From Fratercula arctica (taxonomy: Eukaryota > Chordata > Aves > Charadriiformes > Alcidae): a stretch of DNA of 64,000 nucleotides. Under the pieces are notes generated by a model. It saw nothing but the letters and a program-made list of their open reading frames with translations, was not told the DNA's origin and did no database searches. Both the position numbers and the translations under genes were made by a program. This document shows, one piece after another, positions 23,421 through 35,765 of this stretch. Within the stretch, counting starts at the first letter, position 1. Each line of letters opens with the position of its first letter. The stretch covers positions 22,726,389 to 22,790,388 of the forward strand of contig CANTUZ010000005.1 of assembly GCA_947846985.1 (NCBI GenBank), given 5' to 3'.

Positions 23421-25583
23421 TAAGCACAAAGCTGCCTGATGAGTTCTGGGTTCTTGGTAGAACCTGGCTACTGTCTCCAGGTCTGCCCCGCTCACCTCGC
23501 TCAGGTACTGTGGGGCCGGGCCCTGGCTGGAGAGGTCCCCATCACTTAGGGAGCAGCTTGCCTTCACGGCTCGCTGTCACCGAGGTGGAGCCAGGCCTCA
23601 TGGGGCTCCTTAAAGAGCTGCAGGACTCTTGTGCATTGCAGAAGGGACACGCCGTGCCATGAAGTTAGCACACGATTCGCTCGCCTAATCTATTCAGCAG
23701 GCTGGAAAATATAACTAATTCATTTAAATTGCTACTGCAAAAAAGTTGTCTAAATGTCTAATCAAGTCCAATTAGAAATCTAAATGGATTATGTTTTCCA
23801 TCGGGATACAAACGACAGCCTTGTTTCTAATCACCAGTGCCGGTATGGAAGCCATGGTTTTGCACTCCCTGCAGCGCCGAAGGCACACCTCCTGCATGCA
23901 CAGCTGCTTTCCCACCACAGCAGCTCGTTGCTGGAGGTCACCTCCTGTCCGCACGGTGCAGCTGAGAGTGGGCAAGGTCCGTTGTCTGCTGGACCTAGGA
24001 CCTCACGCGCTTCTTGTCAAACTATTCCCCACATAACCAAGGCTTCAGCAGCCCTTAACCAGAGGCTTAACCGGAAGGCTGCCCACAATTCTGCCAACAG
24101 CACCACTAACTTCATCTTTACTCAACATAAAACAATTATTCTCTTTGCTGAAGAACACAAAGTACTTTTCTTGGGGTGGTTTTTGGTTTTGCTTGACCCC
24201 CTACTTTGCCCTGCTCTGTCTTTTACGTGCTGTATGTAAATAACCACCAGATAACACTAACTCTGGAAGTAAAGCAAGGAAGCAAGAGGAGTCTAACTAA
24301 ACCCATTCTCTCCCCCATTACCTGTTGTACCTGTTGCGTATTCTTATTCTCAGGTGAGAAAAAAGTTCATGAAATTATCGTATTTTTGGTATTTCTCAAC
24401 TATGATCTAATGGTCAGGCTGAAGTTTTCTTAATTTTAGTACAAATAATCGTCTTTTTGTCAATATTGGCCAGGAATACAAAGTTGGTAATCTTGTCAGA
24501 GATGCTGCCATCCAGGTTACCAGACCATCAGTTCTCGTTCTGCTGAAGCTGGTGGCAAAACTTTAAAATTTTGAGAGGAGGGCTGTCCCTTTAATAATGC
24601 ACGTCTGTAGGACATCTATTTATGTTTGGTCATTTTTTACAATTTTAAACTAATAGAAGATCAGTTACTTCTTTTCCAAGCCTGTAATTTTCTTGTCATT
24701 TCCCAGCTCCCTTTTCCTTTACACAGGCTATTCTCTACAACTGCTGCAAGTAATCTCACGCACAAAAACATGGCAATGATTTTGCCCCTCTCCCCCCCAC
24801 GCACGTTTTCCCATTTTGCTCTAAAGGACCATCTTCTGGGCGGGGTACTGTGGATCCAATTAAATATGCATCTGTATCAACACTGCTCCTAAGCAAAATA
24901 TATCGATTGGTGAAGCTTTGGACCTACTTTAATCAAGTAATCTAAACAGGGCTTAAGCTTCAAAAGCCTGGTGATGCTCCTAGCTTCAAAGCTTTTACTT
25001 ACACTGAATTAATTTATCCTGGATGTTCTAATGCTCCCAGCAACCCTATGGATTATAATGTTAGAGGCTGCAATCGTGGCTCTGATAAAATTCCCTGAGC
25101 TTAGACTGTATTGATTATAATGTAAAGGCAGAAAGGAGAGTGGGGAACACAAGGAGAAAACAAAAGGATTTGATTTGAAGCAGGGGTGAATCTGTTCACC
25201 CCTGTAGCAGGCTGCTGGGAAGGAGTATCAGAAGGTGTTAACAGTTGTTTTTTTCTTGACTTAAGATCTATTCAGATACGGACCCAGTGTCAAATGCTCA
25301 TTTCCAGATTCCTTCTTGCATAATATTGTAGGTGTATTTTGTCATAAATACAATTATTGGGCAAAAGGAAGGTTGGTTTGGATTCCACATGCGGTAGCTA
25401 GCACGGCATTGTTGAACATCGGTACATGTTACAGTATTGGTCTCAGCTCCACCCTGGGAAATGGGAATAATGGTTTTCCCCAGTCCAAGCGAGAGCTAGA
25501 AGCCATTGTGTGCAGCCATCTGATGCTAAATTACGTGCACTAATCACACAACCGATGCACGCTCAAGAAACAGACCCGGTCGT

Positions 25584-25679
25584 GTTAGGTTAACGTTTGG
25601 ACTCAATGGTCTTAAGGATCTTTTCCAACCTAAATGGGTCTTAAGTACCTTTTGCAACCTAAATGATTCTGTGAGTCTA
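25584..25679 (+). mobile_element. CR1 3'-tail fragment with internal 29-bp duplication
   Basis: About 95 bp resemble the CR1 terminal region: GTTAGGTTAACGTTTGGACT, then a CCAACC motif, then ATTCTGTGAGTC. The segment GGTCTTAAG...CAACCTAAATG is present twice in tandem (25608-25636 and 25637-25665), 29 bp each with three mismatches. The remainder of the LINE is absent, so this is a heavily 5'-truncated insertion or a remnant. Confidence 0.8.
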
Positions 25680-26475
25680 AGAACATTCTCCTATTTACGA
25701 ACCAACATGTTTCTATTTGTAAGAACCAGCAGGGCTCTTCCATACGCCCTAGTTGATGCATTGAACATCTGTGCAAACACAGGGAAATGTCTAACCCAAT
25801 GTGCGCTGTATTCTAAAGATGCCATTAAATCTGATACGGTTTGACCTTCATTAGTGAGAAGCGAAACATGACAGTGTTTGCTTAAACAAACACAACTGCT
25901 CACACTCCAGTGTTGATGCAGGGTCCCTCAGGGCTGCAGGCATACAAGCCAGTGGCATCCAGCAGTTTTATCGGAAACACACAGGGCTGGCGTCCTTCGT
26001 TCCTGTTCCCCTGGCCAGAGACCTGGGATAGTCTATACGGGTAACCCCATCCTGGCAGCAAACTGCCCGGTGAAGTCTGCGGAGGGGCTTGGCAGCAGGG
26101 CAGAGTTATGGGCCATCGCTGGAGGGCGGCAGAAACCCCCCCTCCACGTAACTCCCAAAACTTCTTCAGCGGCCTTGCCCTGGGCCCTGTCTGTCATCCA
26201 GAGATTATCACGAAAATGATGGATTGGTGAATGAATTTAAAGATGGCTTAAAGCAAAGACAACTTTCACGTTGCTATTAGGTAGCCAGGTAAAGGCTCAT
26301 ACTATTTTCAATGCAGACTGTCTCCTGCTTTATGAAACTCAAAGCCTATGAAGGGATTTCACACAGAGAGCTCTGATTACTACACCAATAATTTCTTCTA
26401 ACAGCTTTTCAAACACTTATTAATAGAAAAAAGTATCAGTTCAAACTGTTTTCCCATCACACAGAAAATATCAAT

Positions 26476-26490
26476 GTTCACAGTGTGAAC
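26476..26490. promoter_or_regulatory. Palindrome GTTCACA-G-TGTGAAC
   Basis: These are two perfect 7-bp arms around a single G. The arms resemble inverted T-box-type TCACA/TGTGA or nuclear-receptor-like TGAAC half-sites. It is a single occurrence, and its binding role is speculative. Confidence 0.35.
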
Positions 26491-27684
26491 TTTAAAATCC
26501 CATCTGATTAGTTAATGCCAACAATTATTAGTGTACTGTCAATTTATATTTCTATTGTCCTCCATGGATCTCTGTCTTCATATACTGTGCAGTGCACATC
26601 ACTTAAAAAGTAACTTTCCTATGCTGACTAGCTAGGGATGGTTTCTCTGTTCTGCTGTCAACTGGCAGTGAGTAAAATAGGGAACTTTGGCACAATTTCC
26701 CGTGACGAGCTCCCACCAGTAGGACAGCATCTTTAAGGATACAGAAAGTGGCTTGAAGAAGGGAGCAAGGAAGCCATAGCAAGAAGAGTGACACTTGCTT
26801 TTGTTTCTTACACTCTTCTCTCAGTTCATAAACCTTTGGGCGCACACAGATGGCAACTTTTCTGTTTTCGTCGTAGCAGAGATGACTGGTACCTCCCATG
26901 AGAAAAGACACAAAAAGGAGCTAAAAGGTCAGTCTTGGTCTAGGTAAGATATTGATACTGCTGCACCTGGTGTTCGGCAGGCATCAGGGCTTCTAAACTG
27001 TTTCTTTCTTCTAGTCTGCTAGTGCTAGGAATCATATTCCTCCAAAGGGTAAAGTAAGGCAGCCTCTGGCATTTTGGCAGTCCTGCTCTCAGCCCTAATT
27101 AAGCTTGAACACTATTTGCAATGCTATTTAAATTCCGATTGACCATATTGTGGTCAACCTAAACTTTCCCCTTTTTGCACTAAAATTCCAGGATGGACTG
27201 AATTATTCCATGGCCACTGATTTCTGAAGCAGGCTTAATATGGACTGTATCTGCCAGAGCCGGGAATGAGGGGATCGCACCAGCCCCCTCTTCCCTTACA
27301 GTTCTCCCACCCTACACTCCGGGATCTCTTAAGAGAGATCAAGACATTTAGACAGCTGCATCCCGGTGAAAGGGAGGGACTGACTTTTAGCTCTGCAAAA
27401 TCTGCCTCTCGGGTTCACAGGTGCTGGAGAAGACTGAGGAGACTCAGTCCAGCTGATTAGTTTTGCTTAGGGTCACATAACACAACCCCAGTCCTGAATA
27501 AATGTGGACTCCTCACATATGTCTGACTTTGTGACACAGTATGTTGAGGTTTTTTTCCTACTTTCTTTCCAAAAGCCCTTGGAAACTGTATACAGAGAGT
27601 AGACATCTGGACTCCTAATTTCTCTCTCTCTGTTCCTGCCCCTCTCCCCCCGGCAATAGTAATCCCTTTCTGTGCTGCCCACAG

Positions 27685-27736
27685 GAGAAAATGAGTCCGC
27701 CTGTACCTCCTGCACGCTGCTGCCAGGCCATTTTAC
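27685..27736 (+). other. Exon-like segment with strong splice sites
   Basis: The acceptor CCCTTTCTGTGCTGCCCACAG ends at 27684, behind a further long pyrimidine tract. The donor TTTTAC|GTAAGTAT follows after 52 nt (GT at 27737-27738). All 52 nt are open in phase 0, the phase needed after the 21147 exon (reading EKMSPPVPPARCCQAIL). They are also open in another frame reading ENESACTSCTLLPGHF. Neither reading is a recognised domain. It may be a non-coding RNA exon or chance. Confidence 0.2.
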
Positions 27737-30700
27737 GTAAGTATCCTTTTCTGTTCTCCATCGCAGGACAGCATGTCCTGTTGGAGCCAGTTGTTGTCTC
27801 TAATCTCTGAACGTAAACACGCAGATTACATTCCATTCTGTCACCAGTGCCCAGTGGCTAACAGCCGTGCTGTCATATCTGCGCTGCTTTCCCTGGGCTG
27901 TGCTGATCACCCTCCTACTGAGCACATGGCACCGGATCACTTGCCATCGATGCTATACAGGTCGGGATAAGCCTTCCTTGCCCTGCTCTTCCCAAGGCTT
28001 TGATACATCAGGCTGCTCCGTTCATCCCCCTACAGGAAGCTTTAGCATCCTCCTCCTACTCATTCAGGGACAGGAGGACATCGCAATGGGCAGGCTGGGG
28101 TCTCTGTGGCTGTGGTCACATTTGAGAGTCTCCCCTCTGCCCATAGAGTTTTCCAGCGTTTGACCTTCATGCCAGTTCCCCCGGAGTTGTCAGAGGTTGG
28201 AGAAGAGGTTTGGATTGAAATCCAGTTGTCACTGAAGAACTGTGTGGCCTGATCGCTCCAAACAGTGACAATGCAACCAAAATGCCAGAAATGTTTGTCT
28301 TGGATAACTCCCCACCCCCAGCCTTGTCTCCTTCCACCAGTGGAGCTGCTTTTAGGACAGGGGATGTAATTATATAGCTTGAGATTAGTCAACAGCTGGA
28401 GTTTATGTGATGTCTTCACTGCGAGGGGTAGGTGTGGGAGGGGTAGGTGTGCAAGTGCAGGTTGCTCCCTTCCACCCAAAGCATGAGGTTTCCACCCCTC
28501 ACCATGTTTGACTACACCATGGCTGAAAAAGACTCAGCCCTTGCTGCAGGTTTCTGTACTGGGTGATTCCAGCTGCCTACACAGTGTGTCAGAGCCTGTT
28601 TTACCTCATTTCCATTGTGGCATGCAGTAAGGGCTTGAGAGGAGTACCAGAGAAGATCAAGCATCCTTATATTGAGGAGGCAACGGGAATTTACTGAGAG
28701 GCTGCAAAGCTTTCTGAGTGCCTGATTGCTCATTTTGCATTCATGTGCTGCTTTCAAGCAGAGGGTGGCAACAGGGGGTGAAACACCATGGTTCATTCAG
28801 TCATTAATTTAATAAATATAGGGAAAGGGTAGACAAAATTGGATGCTTTCTTCGCTTAATGTTTTAAATTTGACCTTTAACTATGTCAGGAAATGAAGAA
28901 TGGCGATATTGTATGTCAGCTGTTCTGGCCACTCTGAACAAACCGAATTTAGGAGGCTCAAATTTGGGAATCTGGGCCTCTTTCTCCAGCTCAAGCTGAG
29001 GCAAGGGCAACCAAGATGGTGCTGTGAGGAACAAGCCCACAAATGGGACTTGGTGCCCAGCTCTCCCTCACATCAGCATTGCACCATCCTGGAAAATTGG
29101 TCAGGTTTCTGCACTGATGGGACCCAAAAGATTGCTTTACCTAACACCGATACAAATCTCTAACACAGACTTACTTGCACTGCTTGAACACACAAACCAA
29201 AGTTGAGAAGGTCGAAATAAAGGATGGCTTGCAACCAGTTAACTGCATTTATTATAGGGGTTTCTACTGGATCACCAATCTACGTTGGTCACACCAGAGA
29301 AAATTACCCAATATAACCAAATCCCAAGTGACAGAGCAGGCTGCATCCCAGGCTGTGTACGAAATTGCTGTTCACTTTCTTTCCAAGCCTTTGTCTTTCT
29401 CTCATTTTCTCTCTCTCTCTCTCATTTCTTTTTTCCTTTCTTCGTGCAGAGAAGAGAAATGATTGCTAATGAATTGCAAGCATGGGGTACGGAAAGATCA
29501 GTTAATATGGCCCAAGTATTCAGTAATACAAATACATTAAAGTGATCAAGCAATGAATGAAAATTGACCCAAAGAGCAGGTTCCACTGAGAAAACATGTG
29601 AGAATGTAAATTAATGTGACTTGATGAAACTTGAAATGTCATAACACAGCAGGGCATACAACACATCAGAGGAAATGTGAAAATTATACTTTTTCCTGAA
29701 ATCATAGTTTTCAAAAATAAGTGGCTTTTAAATTCTTCTAAAAATATAATAAAGGAATTAGTGTCAAGAAAAGGGTTATTGTTGTTTATCAGACTGCAGG
29801 CTCAGTCCATGGTGGCTTTTCACAAATATCCTCTTTTATTCCTCTGCCTATACAGTGGGAAAAGGCAAAGAAAAATCCTGACGTCTTTCTACTTGTCTGG
29901 TTCGCTCTTCTTCTTAACTTTGCACAAGGGATTTTTTTAAGTTGTTTGGAGGGTAAATGGCATGCTAATCTATCGCTTTTTTTTTTTTTTTGCCTTTTGG
30001 CCATCTGCTTTCATCCAAAAGTTCTAACGCTTGGAAATAAGCAAACAAAACAAGAGGAAAGGTCACTTGAAATTAGTCTGTCTTCTAATAAAACTTACTT
30101 AAAAGGGAGGGATAAAAGCATTGGGAGACAGAATTAAATAGTTATGCTGGCAAGTTTCCAGACCCAAACAGAAAATGTAACGTATTCTGCTCCATCCCAC
30201 ATGTCCATATTTGTTTGGTGATGGCATGACTGGCCCACGTGTTGGGAAAGTCTTTCCTCTCTGTCAGGAGAGATGTCAGATTTTTCTGCTGGCCCCTGAT
30301 GGAATATGGTCCTCACAGGGGTCTCGGACATGAACAGGAGGGAAAGATGCCTCCCCTATACCACGCCACACACCCAGCAAGCAGTCCAAGAATAGGTCCC
30401 TTTTCATCTGGTGCAGAGTGGATTTCTGTTGGAAGAGCATCAAGAGTGCAGGTCTGCAGAGTGAAAGGAGAAATTGCCACACACCACGAAACTGTTAGTT
30501 TGGTCCCCTGACTGCAGTGCCCACGCGTGGAGAAGGGAGCCTCAGCCCCTTTCTCTAACACCCAGTGCTTCTCCACGGGAAGACTGTGGCTGAAGATGGG
30601 TATCCTCTATGGAGTATGTCCTAACTGTCCCTCTGCCAACCACCAGCCCTCTGCACTGCTCCAGCTCAGATGCTTTCCTTGGACTATTTCTCAAGTATTT

Positions 30701-32681
30701 ATTTCCCCAGTCTCCCCAGCCCTCTTTCTTTCAATTGAGTTAATATGCATCTAGGAAGGACTAACCAAAGCCTATGTCCAGGTAAGGAAATGAAAAGACT
30801 TTTATTCCATAGAAGAGAGTGCCTAGCAACACTAGGGGCTCCCTGAGCACAAGGAATTCTTGATGCAACCCAGCCCCATTTCTTTTCCTGTAGAACTGCA
30901 CGAAGGTGGGATGACACTGTCCAAAGAGAAAGTTGGCAGGCTCCTGCGTAACAAAGCCTGTTAATACACGAAACAGAAAGCAAAAAAAGAGAAGAATTAA
31001 TGCAAGTGCAAAACATATAAAACAGCCTGGAAAGAAGAAATACAGCAGGTCAGTAAAGCTGCTAGATGTCTAATTAAATAGCACAGTATGTAATGTTGTC
31101 TTCTTATTCTTGTATAATAGAAAATATTAATTTCATGAAATGTCATGATAATGGCCAGAAACATAATTCCTGTTTTGTTTTGTTTTTTAAACAAATGCAG
31201 GAAGCTGGCTGTAAAAGAGAAGGGGAAAAAACAGGTTAAAGGCTACTTGGCAACTCCCGGCGTGCTTAGAAAATCTGTGAATGCAACTGGTGTAGCTTTC
31301 CATTGGTGCAAATAAGCAGAGGATGAAGCTGGTTGGTCCATTTTCATCAGTCAATGACGAAAGTAGAAATAGTCAGTGAGAACGGGTTGCAAATCTTCTA
31401 TGTCTCAGCCCAGGAAATTGTTGGGGCTTTTTTTCATATTTTAATTATATCCTGAAACACGAGGCTGCTGTAAAGCAAATGACCAACAATATAATATCTT
31501 TGCCATCCTGAACAGAAATGCAGCCTTTCAGAAAAGTTCAGCACTTCAACTAAAGGAAAAGATATTACAGATTTCACATTTTTTTTAATGTGACTAAGCA
31601 AATGACAAATGGGAAATTATTGACTAGCTATTTTTTCTGAACATTTTCTTGGCATGGCTTCTGTGTAGCTTCTCCAGTTGGGTTACAGTGTAAATTAAAG
31701 TTATTTTTCTTGGTAAGGTTTGTTACGTATTTATAATACATCTACAATTCACACAGACAGTGGAGCCTGAGGAATGAGACCCTAAATAGTCCTATGCCTT
31801 CTATTAATTATTGGCTAAAGCATCCAGAAGAACCTTCCACTCATATTATGAATAAATCTGGAGCATCAATGAAAAATATGATTGTTTAGTGTTGTCTGGT
31901 TAGGATCCAATTACAGATGGTGTATTTATTTCAGACATATAAGATGCACACTAGAGATCTCCAGGAACAAAAATGAGATGAAATTGGCTGAGCACTGAAT
32001 GGAAAAAATAATGATCCGTGTTACATAGCTTGTGTACTGGAGACTACACTTGAAGGATTAAAAAATTAAGGCCATGGCTATTTACACTGCACAGCACAGA
32101 TTGCTCTGAGTGTTATTTGAGAGCTGGCACCCAGCAGATAGACATCCCGCTTTACCCGTGATTTAAATACGTCTTCGGCAACACAAAAGGATGGTGTGAG
32201 GTATGAGTGTAAGGTAGTAGCTACTATACCAAAACTGAATGCCAGCTTTGTGTCCCTGCCAATGTGTGCCGAAGTGCTCAGGTGCCCCCCCTGCCCTGCT
32301 GTGCTGTGTGAGAGGGGCTCGGGTGCACGGGCAGCTCCTCCGAACAGTCAGCACTTGTGAGAGCTGGCATCCCCGAGAATTTGTGCGTGTCATTCCCACA
32401 AATACAGACGCATAGTCACGGAGAGGCCATGAAAGCTTTCTTCTGCCAACTCCAGTGAGACAGCCACAGCTTCCCTGGGTTACTGGTGTGAGGAAAAGCC
32501 TGGTAGTCATTTGTGTTCAGGCACGCAAGGTCATCTTTTTTCCAACCAGTACTCCCACACAGCAGGTTCACGTGGGGAGGTTTCATCCCTGTGTGAAAAA
32601 TAGTGAAGGTATTGTTGGCTTTCGCAATAATAACAAGGCTATAAATACTTGAATAATTAACCTTTAGTAAATTAGGAAACA

Positions 32682-33085
32682 TGAGAAACCTTAAAGATAA
32701 CAACTAACAGCAGCTATGAAGAAGAACATCTGAGAGAAACAAAAGAGAACTTCTCCAAGAGACCCCACAAATGATTAACAGAAGGAGACAGACGCATAGG
32801 AGAAGGGAGCTGATATGCATGGAAAAAGGGAACTGAAGATTATCCTCAGAAACAATTGCTAGAAGGAAAACACACAAATAGAAGAAAAAGGGATTAATGA
32901 TAATCAATCATCATAAATCATTACTCTGATGCAATGTTGAATGTATATAAGACATGGGTGAAGTAGTAGCTGGTGTGCCTCTGACTTGAGTCATGCACCC
33001 AGTGCTGTGCTTTTGCTTTATCGACTTTGTCCCTATAATAAAATAAGTGCCATTTCTGTTTAAGGAATCTGGCTGTTTATTACAC
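32682..33085 (+). mobile_element. Possible solo LTR (endogenous retrovirus relic)
   Basis: A TATATAA box (32944-32950) is followed about 90 bp later by an AATAAA signal (33037-33042). A T-rich stretch ending CTGTTTATTACACC follows that. The arrangement resembles the U3-R-U5 layout of an avian LTR. A purine-rich segment fills the upstream 250 bp. I found no secure TG...CA termini, target-site duplication or internal retroviral coding sequence, so the boundaries are approximate. It could instead be a cryptic promoter and poly(A) site. Confidence 0.3.
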
Positions 33086-35765
33086 CTGGGTATGCAGGAA
33101 CTGCAGTGGGGAGGGAGGGGGAACTCTTTTCCAAAGGAGACAGCTGTTGGAGAAGAGGGATTCTAATTCCCTAAGAATTGGTAGCACAATATGAAGCAAA
33201 ACCGTAGAAGTAGAGCCCCTTCCACTTACTTGGCAGAGATAAGCTAACGAAGCCAGTTTGCTTTTGCAGTTCTCAGCACGTGATCTCTTTTAATTACTTA
33301 TTTATGTATATCATTGCTGAGGAAGATGATTAAACTTCCCTGTTACGACCCACCTTTGACTCAACACATTATTGTATTACTTTCTACATCCTTCACTGCA
33401 TGTGTTTAGACATGACTTCTGAAATCTCTTGCCCCTGTTTCCCAGAGGCAGAGTTGGTAGCCAGCGAAAAACCTCTTCTGTCTCAGAAAGCCAGGGGACT
33501 GCACACGGTGTTTAGTCTTGCCTTCTTCTAAACAAACCTTACAAATGACCTTTCCCTGCTGGTAGGCTTTTGCTACTGGAAGTTATTTCTAAAGCAGTTT
33601 TATGTCTTGTCAGTTCGTCTGTATTTGCACCGCAGCCTCATCTGTCTGCCTGCATTTGAGCCCTACGAGTGCTTTGCTGCCTGCTTTAATTTTTTTCCTG
33701 GTGGGATGAGATACATCCCTGAGTAGGGAGTTCATGTTATTAGGACATTTCCAGGAGGATAAATTCTGGGTACTTTCTCATAGCCGTACCCTTTCACTTC
33801 CCTGCTACTTTTTCTCTGGTTTTGGGTGGCAGCCTTTGTTTATTGCTTAGAACCAGCAATGCCAGAAGAAGAGACATTAGCTTCCTGCAGTGCAAGCCAT
33901 TTTTTATAATCTCGTTTCATTAATAGCAACTGTGAACCACAAGTGGAAACTAAGCATCTGGGCGAGTCACACCTCAGAAAAACTTGGGAGGATGGGCCAC
34001 TGGGGAAAATCTGAGCCAGGAGCACAAACGCTAGTCTGTATCATCCCAGACTGCAGAGTATCAACAGTGATGCCCCATACTACTGGGATCACCGGTAGGG
34101 ACCAGCTCTTTGAAAGCGTCTCACCAGGTTAAATAAGATACAGTCACAGCAACTAACTATCTGTACATTGCTGAAGTCCTGGGATTGGTTTCAAATAAGT
34201 TTTGGAAACCAAAGGAATTGCAAAACAAACAAAAAACATGGGGTAAAATATTTTACAGTTGCTTAATAGAAAACGGGACATTATCATAGGGGTTTTGTTG
34301 CAGAACAGTTGTGCATGTTCTTTGGTACATTTACGCTTGACGTACTCTCCTATTTTTGCCAAGAGAGCAATACAGTTATATAATTTATGCATCATATTAA
34401 AAAAATATTAATCCAGATGATACAAAACAGAGATAGTGAAGAGCTGACCCATTAAGTTCCTGAAGAATAGTGGTTTCACTAGGATCAGGATTTCACTCTT
34501 ATTTCTTAGTCTCTGACATACTCTGGTAAAACTGTTAATTATTGTATTTGATCACCCTGTGCTAAACTGACTTACAATTTTCTAGCTCATAGGCAGCTGT
34601 CACGGTAGTACAAAGGATTCACTATTTTAAGCAGAACAAGGTCAAAAGATTTTTATGGCATTTTGGATATTGCAGTAGCCTTTAAAGAGCTTAGTGATAA
34701 TACAGTTGGAATTAAGGTACAAGTCTCAGGTAATATTTTGTGGCGCTTGATGCTTGCTGTTATTAGCATGTTTGGTTCCCTTCCTTCTTAGTGAGTCTAT
34801 AAGCCAACTGTAAGAATCACTGACGTCCTGTAGCATGGTATTGAAGCATCTTTGTCTAAATCAGTATGTAAATCCCATCCCTTAAAACCAACAAAATTAA
34901 AAAAGGAGATCTCAGTTCAAAAACTATTTAAAAGAGTGTCAGCCACCTTCACTTTACTGTCACCTGCCTAGAAAGTAACGAAGAGAACAGATACAAGTGA
35001 ATATTAATTGTAGGAATAAATACAAGGGGAAAGTCAGGCTGGTTTTTTTCCTCGGGAGCATGGGCTGGCATCCACCAGGCAAGACTGTGGAGTACTGGCT
35101 CATATCATCAGAAAACACCATGCTCCCGCCACAATCTGTACAAAATGGGATGGACCTAAAACCTCTTATTCCTCATTCTCCAGCCATATCTCATTCCCTG
35201 ATGCTGCTTCATTTCCTTGTCCTGTACCCCCTTACCACACTTCATTTGCTACCCACTGCTGTCAGCAGCAGCTCCCTGTCCATACCCAGCCACGTCCCTC
35301 TCTGAAGCAGATTTTGTAGTGCTAGTATTAATTATACATACCACAAAAGGAACATCTGCTCCATGTTATTCCCTCCTCCCCCAAGCCACCTCTCTTATTT
35401 CCTCCTACTCCTGATCTTTGTTCTCTCAACTTAAATATTCCTCCTATATATAATTTCCAGTACTCACGTTTGCATGCTTTTGCTGAGCTGCTGCTTCTTA
35501 GAACTTAGAAACATTTTTTTCTTCTGTATGGGAGATCAGCAGTGGGTTTTGGGATCCTAGTAGCAGCTATTGAGTGCAATTGTGATCAGGTGAGCTAAAA
35601 GGTACCACCTGTCCTTCCTTTGCATCCTTTTTAAAAGGATATAGATCACCTGATGGGCCATCATATTGTGAAATCCTGAAGGATTTTGAAGTGGCACTAG
35701 ACACCCATGCTTAAACACTTAAATGCCTCCCCAGTTGTGGTCAGACAGCTTCTTTCTCCAAATTT
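33086..35765. other. Intergenic unique DNA
   Basis: This is AT-rich with no recognised gene, RNA or repeat. The modestly open frame at 34997-35305 is pyrimidine-rich and without splice context. Confidence 0.6.

Larger units (their letters stand above)
21222..25583. other. Intergenic or intronic unique DNA
   Basis: No gene is recognised. The stretch contains a pure A32 run (22086-22117) followed by a T-rich run (about 22140-22160), and an imperfect 112-bp-spaced duplication around 23265-23420. It also has a direct repeat GATTATAATGT at 25051 and 25113. If the 21147 exon is real, this would be its first intron. Open frames at 22447-22770 and 23784-24239 lack splice context or family resemblance. 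Confidence 0.6.
25680..32681. other. Intergenic unique DNA, AT-rich
   Basis: No gene is recognised and there are no CR1 copies over about 7 kb. The block at 26.2-26.6 kb is AT-rich, of even composition and contains a perfect 15-bp palindrome, so it could be a conserved non-coding element. Pyrimidine tracts at 27615-27660 and 29398-29425, a T-run near 29979 and an exon-like segment at 27685-27736 are the other notable features. Open frames here are short and unsupported. Confidence 0.55.

Noticed and set aside
23784..24239. 151-codon + frame
   Set aside because: No domain, no codon bias and no splice context. The frame ends in low-complexity hydrophobic sequence.
32592..33092. GGTAT as a target-site duplication flanking the possible LTR
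   Set aside because: A 5-bp match can be found (before 32614 and after 33084), but the implied element would not end in CA and the match is expected by chance.
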